Assembly: GCA_019309545.1 (NCBI GenBank)
Contig: JAFDGA010000008.1
Span: 1 to 64,000, forward strand
Direction: 5' to 3'
DNA: 64,000 nucleotides
Origin: Deltaproteobacteria bacterium
GTDB taxonomy: Bacteria > Desulfobacterota > Desulfobaccia > Desulfobaccales > Desulfobaccaceae
A program made the translations under genes and the position numbers. Positions 26,394 to 35,285 of the stretch are shown piece after piece (positions within the stretch are counted from its first letter, which is position 1; every line of letters begins with the position of its first letter). The notes beneath the pieces were generated by a model. That model saw only the letters and a program-made list of their open reading frames with translations. It was not told the origin of the DNA and did not search any database.

Positions 26394-28160
26394 CTAAATT
26401 TTAAAAATCAGCAAATAAGCCGTGCCCAGAATGATAGTGATCAACATCGGCACAAAGCAGGCCCGTAGGTAGTAAAGAAAAGAGATGTGCACTCCGGCCC
26501 TTTCGGCCAGGCCCACAGTGACCACGTTGGCCGAGGCGCCGATCATGGTGCCGTTCCCCCCCAGGCAGGCCCCGAGGGCCAAAGACCACCACAGCACCCC
26601 GCTCTCTGCTCCCGGAATGGTCTCGTTCAAAAAGGCAATAATCGGCAGCATGGTGGCGGTAAAGGGAATATTATCCACAAAGGCCGAGGCCAGGGCCGAT
26701 ACCCAGAGCACCATCAGCACTGCCATAATTAATGACCCTTGGGAAACCCGGGCCACCCACTCGGCAATAACATGAATCAACCCGGTCGCTTCGGCTCCGG
26801 CCACGATAATAAATAGGCCGATAAAAAACATCAGAGTAGGCCACTCGATATCGTGTTCCAGCAGTTCGACGATATTTACCCGGGCAATGGTCAACAACAG
26901 TATGGCTCCGGTCAGGGCGGCGATGCAGGGTTCCATATGGAGCATACCGTGGATGACGAACAGGAAGATGGTAAAGACCAGGATGATTAAAGCCGTGGCT
27001 AGCAGCTTCCTGTCAGTAATGCGGTATTGCCGTCGCAGTTCAACGATAGTGCCTTCAACATCTTTGACTTCCGCGGTCAGATAAGCTTTTTTATACCAGT
27101 AAATGTAGTAAATCAAAGTGGCTAGCAGGCAGATGACAATGATGCCGGTCAGATTGACCACAAAATCGCCGAAACTGAGCCGGGCATAGGAGCCGATCAT
27201 GATATTCGGGGGATCGCCGATCAGGGTGGCGGTGCCGCCCACATTGGAGGCAAATACTTCCGGAATTAAGAGGGTAATAGGGTTAATCTTCAGGGTCAAG
27301 GCGATCTCGATGGTTACCGGAATCAGCAGCAGCATGGTGGTAACATTATCTAGAAAGGCTGAGAGGACCGCGGTTACTATCATCAGTATGCCAGACAATA
27401 AAAAAATTTTGCCTCGGGCCAGGGCATAAGATTGACAGGCCAACCACTGGAACAGGCCGGTCTTTTTCAACACCCCGATAATCATCATCATGCCCATGAG
27501 CAGAAAGATGACATTCATGTCAATGGCCCGGACCGCATCCTCGAAGGAAATAATAAAATATTCCTTATTGAAGGTTCCCAGGGTATAGCTGATGAACAGG
27601 ATCAGGGCCGCACCCAGCATGGCCGCTAAAGTCCGGTGCATCAGCTCGGCGGCGATAACCGCGTAAACCAGCACCAGAATGAGGGTGGCAATCCAGAAGG
27701 CGGGAGTAATCTGGCGACTCAGGGTGAGATGTTGCTGGGCCTGAAAGAGTCGATACCCCTCTTTATCCTGGCCGATTCTGAACAGCTTGGCCACCGTGGG
27801 GGATGGGGACTGCCAACCGGGCTTGTGCGCCTGGACCTCTACCTGGGCACCTGTCAGGATCCCGCCGGCAAGCTTGTATTCCCCCAGAAACTCCCCATGG
27901 TTGTCAGTAGTAAGGGTCTGCTTTCCCTCGATCGGCTTGATCGGCTGACCGTTGACCAAAATCTCTATTTCGGCCTCTTTGATACCCTTGCCTCGCTCAT
28001 CCTCAACTTTACCGATCAGTCGGAGACGATCCCCCGGAGTCGCGCTGGCCGCGACCCCGGCTGAGATTAAGATGACCCCAGCGATGATCAAGCAGACCAG
28101 ATATCGGCCGACAACTAAAGCTTTCCTTAGGATTACATCAAATTCTGGCGTATTTTCCAT
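26394..28160 (-). CDS. SLC13/ArsB-type ion transporter with N-terminal Ig-like domain
   Basis: A 588-residue protein. A first membrane segment (residues 15-40) acts as signal anchor; residues 45-150 form a beta-rich domain of the carboxypeptidase regulatory-like type (RLRLIGKVEDERGKGIKEAE, TTDNHGEFLG). From about residue 155 the ion-transporter-superfamily core begins: ASNVGGTATLIGDPPNIMIGS and the repeat-related GACLGGNGTMIGASANVV are the two re-entrant signatures. Such proteins carry Na+/H+, arsenite or dicarboxylates. The added extracytoplasmic domain is unusual. The substrate cannot be told. Confidence 0.82.
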   Translation of the reverse strand: MENTPEFDVILRKALVVGRYLVCLIIAGVILISAGVAASATPGDRLRLIGKVEDERGKGIKEAEIEILVNGQPIKPIEGKQTLTTDNHGEFLGEYKLAGGILTGAQVEVQAHKPGWQSPSPTVAKLFRIGQDKEGYRLFQAQQHLTLSRQITPAFWIATLILVLVYAVIAAELMHRTLAAMLGAALILFISYTLGTFNKEYFIISFEDAVRAIDMNVIFLLMGMMMIIGVLKKTGLFQWLACQSYALARGKIFLLSGILMIVTAVLSAFLDNVTTMLLLIPVTIEIALTLKINPITLLIPEVFASNVGGTATLIGDPPNIMIGSYARLSFGDFVVNLTGIIVICLLATLIYYIYWYKKAYLTAEVKDVEGTIVELRRQYRITDRKLLATALIILVFTIFLFVIHGMLHMEPCIAALTGAILLLTIARVNIVELLEHDIEWPTLMFFIGLFIIVAGAEATGLIHVIAEWVARVSQGSLIMAVLMVLWVSALASAFVDNIPFTATMLPIIAFLNETIPGAESGVLWWSLALGACLGGNGTMIGASANVVTVGLAERAGVHISFLYYLRACFVPMLITIILGTAYLLIFKI

Positions 28161-28241
28161 ATAATGAAATACAAAATACCGCAGCGCTCACTATTGATCG
28201 TCCTGAGGTTCAGGCTGGGGTGAGGTTGAGGAAGTTGGGGT

Positions 28242-28804
28242 TTAAACAGTAACGTCCAGACGGAAGGGACAGATGCAAGTCTCGGAAATACAGTGGTTTT
28301 CTCCTCTTAGATAATAACCTGCCAGCCCGAACAATACTCCGACCGAGTATAGACATCGGTAAGCAGGTGGGCGGCATCAGCCTCCAGGGCTACCGAGTCA
28401 AAGCGACGGGCCGCCTTGTAGAGGTAGGTGGCGACCACCAGATTAAGCCCCGCCGATAGCCCCATTACCCCCATGGCAGTGCCCAGAAAACGGACCAGCA
28501 CCGGATGAAACAACCGCTGTCCGGCCTGATAAAAGATGCCGGCCGCCACCCCAAAGATCAACAGGCCCTCCAGGAAGCCGCTCAGGTTTTCAAATTTCCC
28601 ATGGCCGTAAGGGTGCTCCCGGTCAGGCGGCGACGCAGAAAATTTCAGAGCCAGCCAGGCCATAAGATCCAGGCTGCTGTGCAAGGCTTCGCTCAGAATG
28701 GCGGTACTGCCACTGAGCAGGGCTACCCCGGCCTTACCGGTGGTCAGGGTCAGGTTAGAAATGATGCTGATCAGCGCCGCTGGCTGGGGAGACTTAAAAA
28801 ACAT
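28242..28804 (-). pseudogene. truncated, frameshifted cation diffusion facilitator (CDF) transporter
   Basis: The first 150 residues are a clear CDF transporter: SGSTAILSEALHSSLDLM holds the zinc-site histidine and aspartate of helix 2, HPYGHGKFENLSGF follows, and HLLTDVYT is the helix 5 site. The frame then ends in RSEYCSGWQVII. Adding one T near 28345 restores TSVGVLFGLAGYYL, the expected end of helix 5, but that frame also stops after about 20 unrelated residues at 28242-28244. The whole C-terminal half of a normal 290-310 residue CDF is missing, so it is broken twice and very likely non-functional. Confidence 0.75.
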
Positions 28805-28820
28805 CGTTGCCTGGTTTGAT

Positions 28821-29540
28821 CTAATCCGACAGGAAATACTCTATCGTTGAAACGACTCTGATCTTTTTGATATAAGGAGTATTACTGTCCCGATCTTTAA
28901 TCTCGAACAGTCCCTGGCGGGCCCGTTTAATTTTACCCAGTTGACTCCCAGAATCTTTGGCAAACTTCTCGGCCACTTGTCGGGCCTCTTGGGTAGCCTT
29001 TTCGATCATGGCCGGTTTTAAATCATTTAACCGGGTAAACAAAAATTGTGGTTTGCTCTGATAGTTGCTGCCGGCAATGGCAATGCCGTGCTCTACCAGT
29101 TCCACGATTTTCTCCATGGTTTCCCTAACCTTAGCTACTTTGTCAGTATAAACCGTTATGGCCGAAAAGGCCGAGTAGCGATATTGGGTTTTGGAGGCGT
29201 CCACATATTCCTGGGCCTGGCGATCCAGGATGGCGGGAACGGATATTGATATTTCCTGCTCGCTAAAGCCGTGGTTTTTCAGAAATTCCATGACCAATGC
29301 ATTATTTCGTTGAATAACCGTAAACAGATTGCTCAGATCATTATCAGCCACGGTAAATCTTATGGGCCAAATGGCGATATCGGCGGGCATTTCTTGTTCG
29401 GCCAAACCCTTAACCGTAACCGTTCTATCCTGAGCCTTTAGCCGGGTTACACTATCAGCCAAGAAATATCCCAGGATTATCAGACCCAAGCCTATGAACG
29501 CACCCAGAATCAGGGATTCCCATACTCTTTTATTATTCAT
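28821..29540 (-). CDS. SIMPL-domain (DUF541, YggE-like) exported protein
   Basis: A 239-residue protein with one N-terminal membrane segment (residues 10-28), then DRTVTVKGLAEQEMPADIAIW, the usual opening of SIMPL domains, and the later YRYSAFSAITVYTDKV. SIMPL proteins are periplasmic or outer-membrane oligomers linked to stress tolerance; YggE in E. coli lowers oxidative stress. It lies at the end of the lipid transport operon, 18 bases after the TPR lipoprotein gene. Confidence 0.85.
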   Translation of the reverse strand: MNNKRVWESLILGAFIGLGLIILGYFLADSVTRLKAQDRTVTVKGLAEQEMPADIAIWPIRFTVADNDLSNLFTVIQRNNALVMEFLKNHGFSEQEISISVPAILDRQAQEYVDASKTQYRYSAFSAITVYTDKVAKVRETMEKIVELVEHGIAIAGSNYQSKPQFLFTRLNDLKPAMIEKATQEARQVAEKFAKDSGSQLGKIKRARQGLFEIKDRDSNTPYIKKIRVVSTIEYFLSD

Positions 29541-29558
29541 AATCTCTCCCGGTTAACC

Positions 29559-30446
29559 TTAATGGGTGGAATCTGCAGTCAAAGACTCCAGAAGCAGGCA
29601 TATCCTTTGGGCCTCTTGGGTTTTGCCCAAGGCCTTATAAAGCTGGCATAAGCGTTGGCCGTAGTCCTGAGCCGCGGCTTGATTGCCGGTAGCCAGATAC
29701 AATTTGAACAGGCCGTCCAAGGCATCGATTACCCCGGGCACTGACTCCAAGCGGCGGAACTCTTGCAAGGCTGATTTTAAATCCATTTCAGCCTGAGAAA
29801 AATTCCCCAGTTCGAGATGAGTACGCCCCAGTCTTTCCAGACTTACGGCCCGTCCCCGGGCGGCTCCATAAGCTGTATTTAACTGCCGGGATTGCTCATA
29901 AAGGCTTAGGGCTTCATCATAGTCTTGCTGCTGGCGGGCCAAATCCCCCCGGTGGGTCAGAGTCAGAGCCAAGAGCCGCTCCAAACCTGGTAGCTGGGCC
30001 AGAGCCTGGGCCTCGGTATAGGCCGCCCTAGCTTGCTTAAGCTTTCCCTGGGCCTGCCAGAGGGTCCCGAGATTATTTAAAGTTTCAATGATGCCGGCCG
30101 CGTCGTCCTGTTGCCGATGCAATGCCAAGGCCTCCTTATAACATCTCTCGGCCTGGTCATATTGGCCCTGTTCCTGGTGGATAGCCCCCAGGTTATTGAG
30201 ATTTGCGGCGATCCCGGGGATATGGTCGATTAACCGGTTAAGTCTGAGGGCCTGGGCAAATTTTTCCTGGGCCAGTTCCAGATTTCCCCGGGCATAATAA
30301 TGGTAGCCGGTATCATTGGCATTGAGGGCGTCCTGGCGCAGGCCTACCCCAGGTTTGGGGGTTGGGGCGGCACAGCCCTGGAGCAGAATCAGTAAAACTG
30401 CTAATACTACACTGCCGTACCTCTGCCTAGCCCGGCTGGCTCTCAC
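29559..30446 (-). CDS. TPR-repeat lipoprotein in Mla-type operon
   Basis: A 295-residue protein with signal sequence and lipobox ILLQGC at residues 20-25. The mature part has six to seven TPR units (GYHYYARGNLELAQEKFAQAL, NNLGAIHQEQGQYDQAERCY, NNLGTLWQAQGKLKQARAAY). The GTG start overlaps the mlaD stop (GTGA), so the two are translated together. In Mla systems, MlaA or MlaC deliver phospholipids; none is present here, and this lipoprotein might stand in as an outer-membrane or periplasmic partner. That is an inference from position only. Confidence 0.82.
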   Translation of the reverse strand: MRASRARQRYGSVVLAVLLILLQGCAAPTPKPGVGLRQDALNANDTGYHYYARGNLELAQEKFAQALRLNRLIDHIPGIAANLNNLGAIHQEQGQYDQAERCYKEALALHRQQDDAAGIIETLNNLGTLWQAQGKLKQARAAYTEAQALAQLPGLERLLALTLTHRGDLARQQQDYDEALSLYEQSRQLNTAYGAARGRAVSLERLGRTHLELGNFSQAEMDLKSALQEFRRLESVPGVIDALDGLFKLYLATGNQAAAQDYGQRLCQLYKALGKTQEAQRICLLLESLTADSTH

Positions 30447-31465
30447 GGTCTATTGCTCCCTTGAATTTCCCGATCCAGGCGGATCGTCTTTTCTTCCTTT
30501 TTAGGGATATGACGGCGTAACAGCCAGCTCTTCTGGGCGGCTTGGGCCACATCATCGGCATCATTGATTAGCATCTGGCCACTATTAACTAATTCCGGCA
30601 ACCCGGCCCCGGCCCGGTTTAAGTGGTCCAGAAAGTTTTCTCCTTTCTCCACCGCGACTGGCATTTTCTCCGCCATTTTGCGAAATTTGTCCGAGGCCTG
30701 ACGGAAATTCTCCAGGGTGGCTTTAAGCGCTGCCATGGATTCTTGGGCCTCGGCCTTGAATTCCTGATCATGTAGCAGGGTCGCCAACAGACCCTCCTGG
30801 GTATTAAGGCTGGTGATGACCTTTTCGGTCCCGGAAATGGCCTGTCTCAGATCGTTATAGAGAGCAGGGTCATTGACCAGTTTGCCCAGGCTGCCCTGAC
30901 CCTCGTTGATCTTAGTGGTGATATCTTTTAACTGATTGACCATTCGGTTTAAGGTGCCCTGTTCATCGGCCCAGGAAGCGGTGATCTTGTTCAGATTGGC
31001 CAAAATTTTTTGAATATCCTCTAAAGAAGGGGTGGCTCGTTCGATAAAAGTAGTAAGAGCTAAAGGTTCTATCGAAGAAATAGTACTGCCAGGCGGAAGC
31101 ATCGCTACTTCGGGGGACCCGGAAGTAATGTCCAGGCACATATCCCCCAGGAGTCCGAGATAACCGATGGAAGCCTTGGAATCTTTCCGGATACGTTCGC
31201 GATATTCGGCCAGCACTTCAAACTCGACAATTATATTGCCTTTGGGATCGAAGGAAATCTTCCTCACACTGCCTACTGTTACCCCCGACAGGCGTACCTC
31301 CGCCCCTTCCTTTAAACCGCCGATGTTTTTGAACACGGTGCGATATTCCAGGCGTTTTTCAAACAAGCGCTCCTGCTGGGCGATGATTAGCACCATGGCC
31401 ATGAGGAGCAACAAAGTGACCACTACAAAGACCCCGACAATAGTCTCATATTTCTTCTGGCTCAT
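30443..31465 (-). CDS. mlaD: MCE-domain lipid transport protein MlaD-like
   Basis: A 340-residue protein with one membrane segment (about 11-30), then an MCE domain (YRTVFKNIGGLKEGAEVRLSG, GYLGLLGDMCLDI) and a long helical region to about residue 300. MlaD is the periplasmic hexameric substrate-binding part of the MlaFEDB phospholipid importer. It is longer than E. coli MlaD (about 183 residues) through the helical tail, as in many deltaproteobacterial and Mycobacterium-type MCE proteins. It lies 7 bases after mlaF. Confidence 0.92.
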   Translation of the reverse strand: MSQKKYETIVGVFVVVTLLLLMAMVLIIAQQERLFEKRLEYRTVFKNIGGLKEGAEVRLSGVTVGSVRKISFDPKGNIIVEFEVLAEYRERIRKDSKASIGYLGLLGDMCLDITSGSPEVAMLPPGSTISSIEPLALTTFIERATPSLEDIQKILANLNKITASWADEQGTLNRMVNQLKDITTKINEGQGSLGKLVNDPALYNDLRQAISGTEKVITSLNTQEGLLATLLHDQEFKAEAQESMAALKATLENFRQASDKFRKMAEKMPVAVEKGENFLDHLNRAGAGLPELVNSGQMLINDADDVAQAAQKSWLLRRHIPKKEEKTIRLDREIQGSNRP

Positions 31466-31472
31466 TGCTATC

Positions 31473-32261
31473 TCACTCCATCAGTGGGGTCGTGGCGAGG
31501 AAGCGTTTTACCTCGGGATTGGGGCAGGCATCCAGCTCCTGACAGGTTCCCACGAAGACAATCTTGCCGTCATATAGCATGGCCAGACGGTCGCCCACAA
31601 ACCTGGCAGTACGGATGTCATGAGTTACCAAAATCGAGGTTACTTCCAGGGATTTTTGCAAATCCCGGATTAAATGGGCAATGCCGTCTGAAGTAATGGG
31701 GTCCAGCCCGGTAGTCGGTTCATCATAGATAATGATGTGCGGGTCCAAAGCCAGGGTCCGGGCCAGGGCCACCCGTCGTTGCATGCCCCCCGATAGGGCC
31801 GAAGGTTCCAGCTCCTCAACATCTTTAAGACCTACCAGGGCCAGTTTTTCTTTAACTATCTGATTAATGCGGGACGGAGGCAGACGGCTGTGATGGACCA
31901 GCGGGAAGGCGATATTCTCCCCGACGGTCATGGAATCGTATAGAGCTGAGCCTTGGAATAGATAACCCATCTGCAGACGCAGTCTATCCCAGTCTGCTTC
32001 ATTCCGCAGTTTGGTGAGTTCCACACCGTTCAATATGATGGCCCCGGCGTCCGGGGTTTCCAATCCCACCAACATACTGGTTAATACTGATTTGCCGGCC
32101 CCGCTACGGCCTAACAGCACCAGGGTCTCACCACACCGGACCTCCAGATCGATCCCCTGGAGCACCGGTTTACCGTTGTAGGTCTTGTAAATGCCTTGGA
32201 AATAGATTAACGGCTCGCCTTTAGGTGGAAAAACCAGGTTCGGAGCCGATTGCGAAGTCAC
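31473..32261 (-). CDS. mlaF: lipid transport ABC ATP-binding protein MlaF-like
   Basis: A 262-residue ABC ATPase. Walker A is LLGRSGAGKSVL, the signature is ALSGGMQRRVALAR, and Walker B is HIIIYDEPTTGLDP. It energises MlaE to move phospholipids between the inner and outer membranes. Spacing to mlaE and mlaD is under 20 bases. The MlaE-MlaF-MlaD set is complete; an MlaB STAS protein is not seen. Confidence 0.94.
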   Translation of the reverse strand: MTSQSAPNLVFPPKGEPLIYFQGIYKTYNGKPVLQGIDLEVRCGETLVLLGRSGAGKSVLTSMLVGLETPDAGAIILNGVELTKLRNEADWDRLRLQMGYLFQGSALYDSMTVGENIAFPLVHHSRLPPSRINQIVKEKLALVGLKDVEELEPSALSGGMQRRVALARTLALDPHIIIYDEPTTGLDPITSDGIAHLIRDLQKSLEVTSILVTHDIRTARFVGDRLAMLYDGKIVFVGTCQELDACPNPEVKRFLATTPLME

Positions 32262-32278
32262 CGTCTATCTCTGAGTTC

Positions 32279-33064
32279 TCAAGGCCAGATGATTAGAGAA
32301 ATCCGGGTTAAAAATACATCAGAGACCAAAACCAATAGCGATCCGGAAACTACCGCCGCTTTAGTGGACTGCCCCACCCCGAAAGTTCCATGAGAGGTAT
32401 GATAACCATGAAAACAGCCCACGGTGCCGATGATGGCGCCAAAGACCACGGTCTTCAACACCCCCGGTATTACATCATTTAAACTGATATATTTTAAGGT
32501 AAGCTGGTAATAATACTTGGAGGTCAGCCCAACCTGGGTAACACCAATAACCCAGCCGCCCAGGATGCCCAAGATATCGGCTACCCCGGTAAGCAGGGGC
32601 ATTACCAACATGCAGGCCAGTAAACGGGTGCTCACCAGGTACTTCATCGGATTAACGGCTGAGACCCGCATGGCATCAATCTGTCTGGTCACCCGCATAG
32701 AGCCTAGTTCGGCAGTCATCCCCGATCCGGCCCGACCCACCACCATGAGGGCGGTTAATACCGGGCCTAGTTCCCGGACCATGGACATCCCCACGATGGT
32801 GGCGATATAATTAGCCGCCCCAAACCAGGAGAGCACCCCCACTGTCTGCATGGCCAGTACCAGCCCCACCGAAAACGCGGCCACCGCCACCAGCGGCAGG
32901 GATTTGACCCCTAAGTGGAACATCTGGGCGATGACCTCCCGAAAGAACCAGGGAGGGCGGAACAGGGAAGTAAAGGCCTCGCCAAAAAACAGGGTCAGCC
33001 TTCCCATATAGTCCACGAAGCGGACCACGTTGTGGCCGGTGAGTTGAAGAAACCGATCTCGCAA
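32279..33064 (-). CDS. mlaE: lipid transport ABC permease MlaE-like
   Basis: A 261-residue permease with five or six membrane segments. The family signatures VRELGPVLTALMVVGRAGSGMTAELGSM-type loop (about 90-125) and GCFHGYHTSHGTFGVGQST are clear. MlaE forms the membrane core with MlaF and MlaD. It is the first gene of the operon mlaE-mlaF-mlaD-TPR lipoprotein-SIMPL protein. Confidence 0.94.
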   Translation of the reverse strand: MRDRFLQLTGHNVVRFVDYMGRLTLFFGEAFTSLFRPPWFFREVIAQMFHLGVKSLPLVAVAAFSVGLVLAMQTVGVLSWFGAANYIATIVGMSMVRELGPVLTALMVVGRAGSGMTAELGSMRVTRQIDAMRVSAVNPMKYLVSTRLLACMLVMPLLTGVADILGILGGWVIGVTQVGLTSKYYYQLTLKYISLNDVIPGVLKTVVFGAIIGTVGCFHGYHTSHGTFGVGQSTKAAVVSGSLLVLVSDVFLTRISLIIWP

Positions 33065-33201
33065 GCTTAATTCCTAAGTGGGGGAAGATTATCCAATCTG
33101 CTTAAAACTATATAAGAATAGGGATTCTGTCAAGTCAAACCCGGACTTAGGAATCGCCCCGGATTTACTCAATGGGTTGCCCTCTGCTCGATCAAGCGTC
33201 C

Positions 33202-34833
33202 CTAGCGGTTATGGGTGGGTGGTGTATCGGATAACGGGGAAGAACTCCCGCGGGGCAAGAATAAGGCGCAACCGGAATCGCTATAGACCCGACGCCACTC
33301 GGTATGCTTTTGAAGCAGATCATGTATCTTGGAAGTAACCCTGATGACGATCATGTCGGGCGGGTAATGGGACAAGAACTGCTGCCAGTTAGGGCGACCA
33401 TTGAGAAAATCAAAATATTCTAAACTAACTGCTTCCGGGTACACGGTTTCGTAGCGTCCGTCCAGGGCTACCAGGCACTGCGGATATAAGGTCCAGAACA
33501 GATATTCCCCCCATTCGAACCAGGTCAGAATATTTCCGGATAAATGATGCCTCTGGATGTAGTCGATCGCCCCCACCGGGTAATACATTTTGATCTTGGT
33601 GCCGTCCGGTTGTTCGGGCTGAGAAGGAATGGTTAGGTTTAGAGGCTGATGATGGATGAAGCGATAAGAGTTGAAGGCTATCAGACCCAAGGCCAGTAAT
33701 ATCAAAACCCTCCAATCTAAACGTTCGTGACCGGCCTTTATCCAAGGGATGGTCTTAAGACGTTCAAAAAAAGCGCTGACTAATACCGGAAGATATGCCC
33801 CTAATACAATCCAAAAAAGAGACAGGTGGCGAATGTGCTTCAATCCTAAATATAAGGATACTCCTACTACCAACCCCGCGGTAATCTCCCGCCAGCGGGC
33901 CCATATTATCAACAACGCGCCAAAAACGACGATGGACAGAATATAAACCAGTTCACCTAGACTAATAATGTCCTTCTGATAGCCCTTAATAACCGAGGCC
34001 CATTCCGTGATCTCAGGGCGCGGCATGGTGACCGCGTAGATGATATAGTGCCAATATTCCAGGCCGTAGGGGTTAATCAGGGTGGCCAACCCGGAAAGCA
34101 ACAAAATCCCTAGGTAAGGCCACCAAGGTCGGCGGCTGAGGGCTTCTCCCAGAGTGTAAAGTCCCAGTAATCCCAACCCAGAGACAAATCCCCCATGCAG
34201 GTTACACCAGGGAATCTGGATCAGTACCAGCAGCCATAAACCGCGCCAGCGCCGGGTGAGCCGGGCTGTTTCTAAAAGGTAAATTGACAGCGCGAAAAAG
34301 AAAAAGGTGAATACCTGGGCCCGAACCGGACTGTAGCCTAATGAGAAGAAGCCACTGATTAGAAACAGCATAAATGCTGCGGCTGCCGGGGTGGCCCCGC
34401 GTCTTACCGCACTGAGATAAATAAGTCCGGCGGTGGCCAGGCCCAATCCATACCTGAGTAGCTGCAGACCAGTTGCCCCGAAGGTCTCATAAAGCGGAAA
34501 AAATATTACTCCGGTGAGCCATTCGTGATAGACCCAGGTTTCCAGGGTGGGAACATAGGAAAACACATCTTGATAGGGAAATTTGCCGGTCTCCCAGAAT
34601 AGCCGGCCGAAGGCCATATAGCCCCACAGATCCGGGTCGGCCCCGGTTTTGGCCAGCCAATAGAGTAAAAAAGTTACCAAGCAGATGCTAAGGATAGCAG
34701 TTCCACAGGCTTTTTTTCGATTGATCCCGAGGTAAGCTAACCGGCCCTGGCCTGCAATTGCGTCTCGCCGTGGTTCTAGTGCCAAACTCGATGAGTCCCT
34801 GGCGTATTGCCAAATATTGAGGATTAATACCAA
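33202..34833 (-). CDS. multi-spanning membrane protein, GT-C-like, function unknown
   Basis: A protein of up to 543 residues with about ten membrane segments and the order of GT-C glycosyltransferase-like proteins: an early acidic loop (KTGADPDLWGYMAFGRLFWE) and a C-terminal soluble part (NILTWFEWGEYLFWTLYPQCLVALDGRYET). Similar hypothetical proteins occur near cell-envelope genes. The longest start is a TTG that lies inside a repeat element; a TTG at residue 17 (34785) is an alternative. Substrate unknown. Confidence 0.72.
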   Translation of the reverse strand: MVLILNIWQYARDSSSLALEPRRDAIAGQGRLAYLGINRKKACGTAILSICLVTFLLYWLAKTGADPDLWGYMAFGRLFWETGKFPYQDVFSYVPTLETWVYHEWLTGVIFFPLYETFGATGLQLLRYGLGLATAGLIYLSAVRRGATPAAAAFMLFLISGFFSLGYSPVRAQVFTFFFFALSIYLLETARLTRRWRGLWLLVLIQIPWCNLHGGFVSGLGLLGLYTLGEALSRRPWWPYLGILLLSGLATLINPYGLEYWHYIIYAVTMPRPEITEWASVIKGYQKDIISLGELVYILSIVVFGALLIIWARWREITAGLVVGVSLYLGLKHIRHLSLFWIVLGAYLPVLVSAFFERLKTIPWIKAGHERLDWRVLILLALGLIAFNSYRFIHHQPLNLTIPSQPEQPDGTKIKMYYPVGAIDYIQRHHLSGNILTWFEWGEYLFWTLYPQCLVALDGRYETVYPEAVSLEYFDFLNGRPNWQQFLSHYPPDMIVIRVTSKIHDLLQKHTEWRRVYSDSGCALFLPRGSSSPLSDTPPTHNR

Positions 34834-34942
34834 GTTGCGATCAAAAAGCTAAAATGCCCCCCTCACCCTCGCCCTCTGCCCCGCCAGCGGGGGAGAGGGG
34901 ATAAAGGATAAAATTACTCATTTGAAAGCTAATCGGTATAAG
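34824..34942 (-). repeat. 119-nt dispersed repeat, copy 1 (palindromic core)
   Basis: This stretch is almost identical, in opposite orientation, to 48375-48493. Differences are only a few substitutions and single-base indels. The core contains CCCCGCCAGCGGGG flanked by GAGGG-type arms, which forms a long GC-rich hairpin, and the ends are AT-rich. The element has no ORF. It covers the most upstream possible start of the GT-C-like gene. It resembles REP/MITE-like intergenic repeats, which are widespread in proteobacteria. Confidence 0.8.
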
Positions 34943-34985
34943 ATGGCTCCATCAAGAGTGAGGTCGGCTAGGAGGGAAAGACCAC

Positions 34986-35285
34986 TCAGCGTTCCAAGAT
35001 GGCATTGGCGATAATGGCATCGGCTACCTTAAGGCTATCAATTTGATAAGAATTATTCTGGATAGCCTTGGCAATTGCTCGCACTTTCTGGGCACGCCGT
35101 TCTAAGGTCTGGGCGATCAACTGGTTAGCCTTTTGCAGCCGCGATCGGGTTGGCAACTTAACAGGATTTATTTTATCAAGTTTATAAGTGGGTAAAGGTT
35201 TGGCTTCGGGTCTGATCTCGAAAGGGACGGCTTTATCAGTGCGGAGATTATTTAACCCGCTGCTATGGGCATAGTGTATTCTCAT
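34986..35285 (-). CDS. flgM: flagellar anti-sigma-28 factor FlgM
   Basis: A 99-residue protein. The C terminus has the FlgM binding region: RAQKVRAIAKAIQNNSYQID followed by SLKVADAIIANAI, the KVA-ik-aI-Y-vD-vA pattern that wraps sigma-28. FlgM holds FliA until the hook is built. The ATG at 35283-35285 has AGGAG eight bases upstream and overlaps, as ATGA, the stop of the frameshifted partner, so it is preferred over a TTG six bases before. No other flagellar genes are in the window. Confidence 0.82.
   Translation of the reverse strand: MRIHYAHSSGLNNLRTDKAVPFEIRPEAKPLPTYKLDKINPVKLPTRSRLQKANQLIAQTLERRAQKVRAIAKAIQNNSYQIDSLKVADAIIANAILER

Noticed and set aside
33078-33338. 86-codon ORF on the plus strand
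   Set aside because: It overlaps the promoter region of mlaE and the end of the GT-C-like gene on the other strand; no start signal or family.
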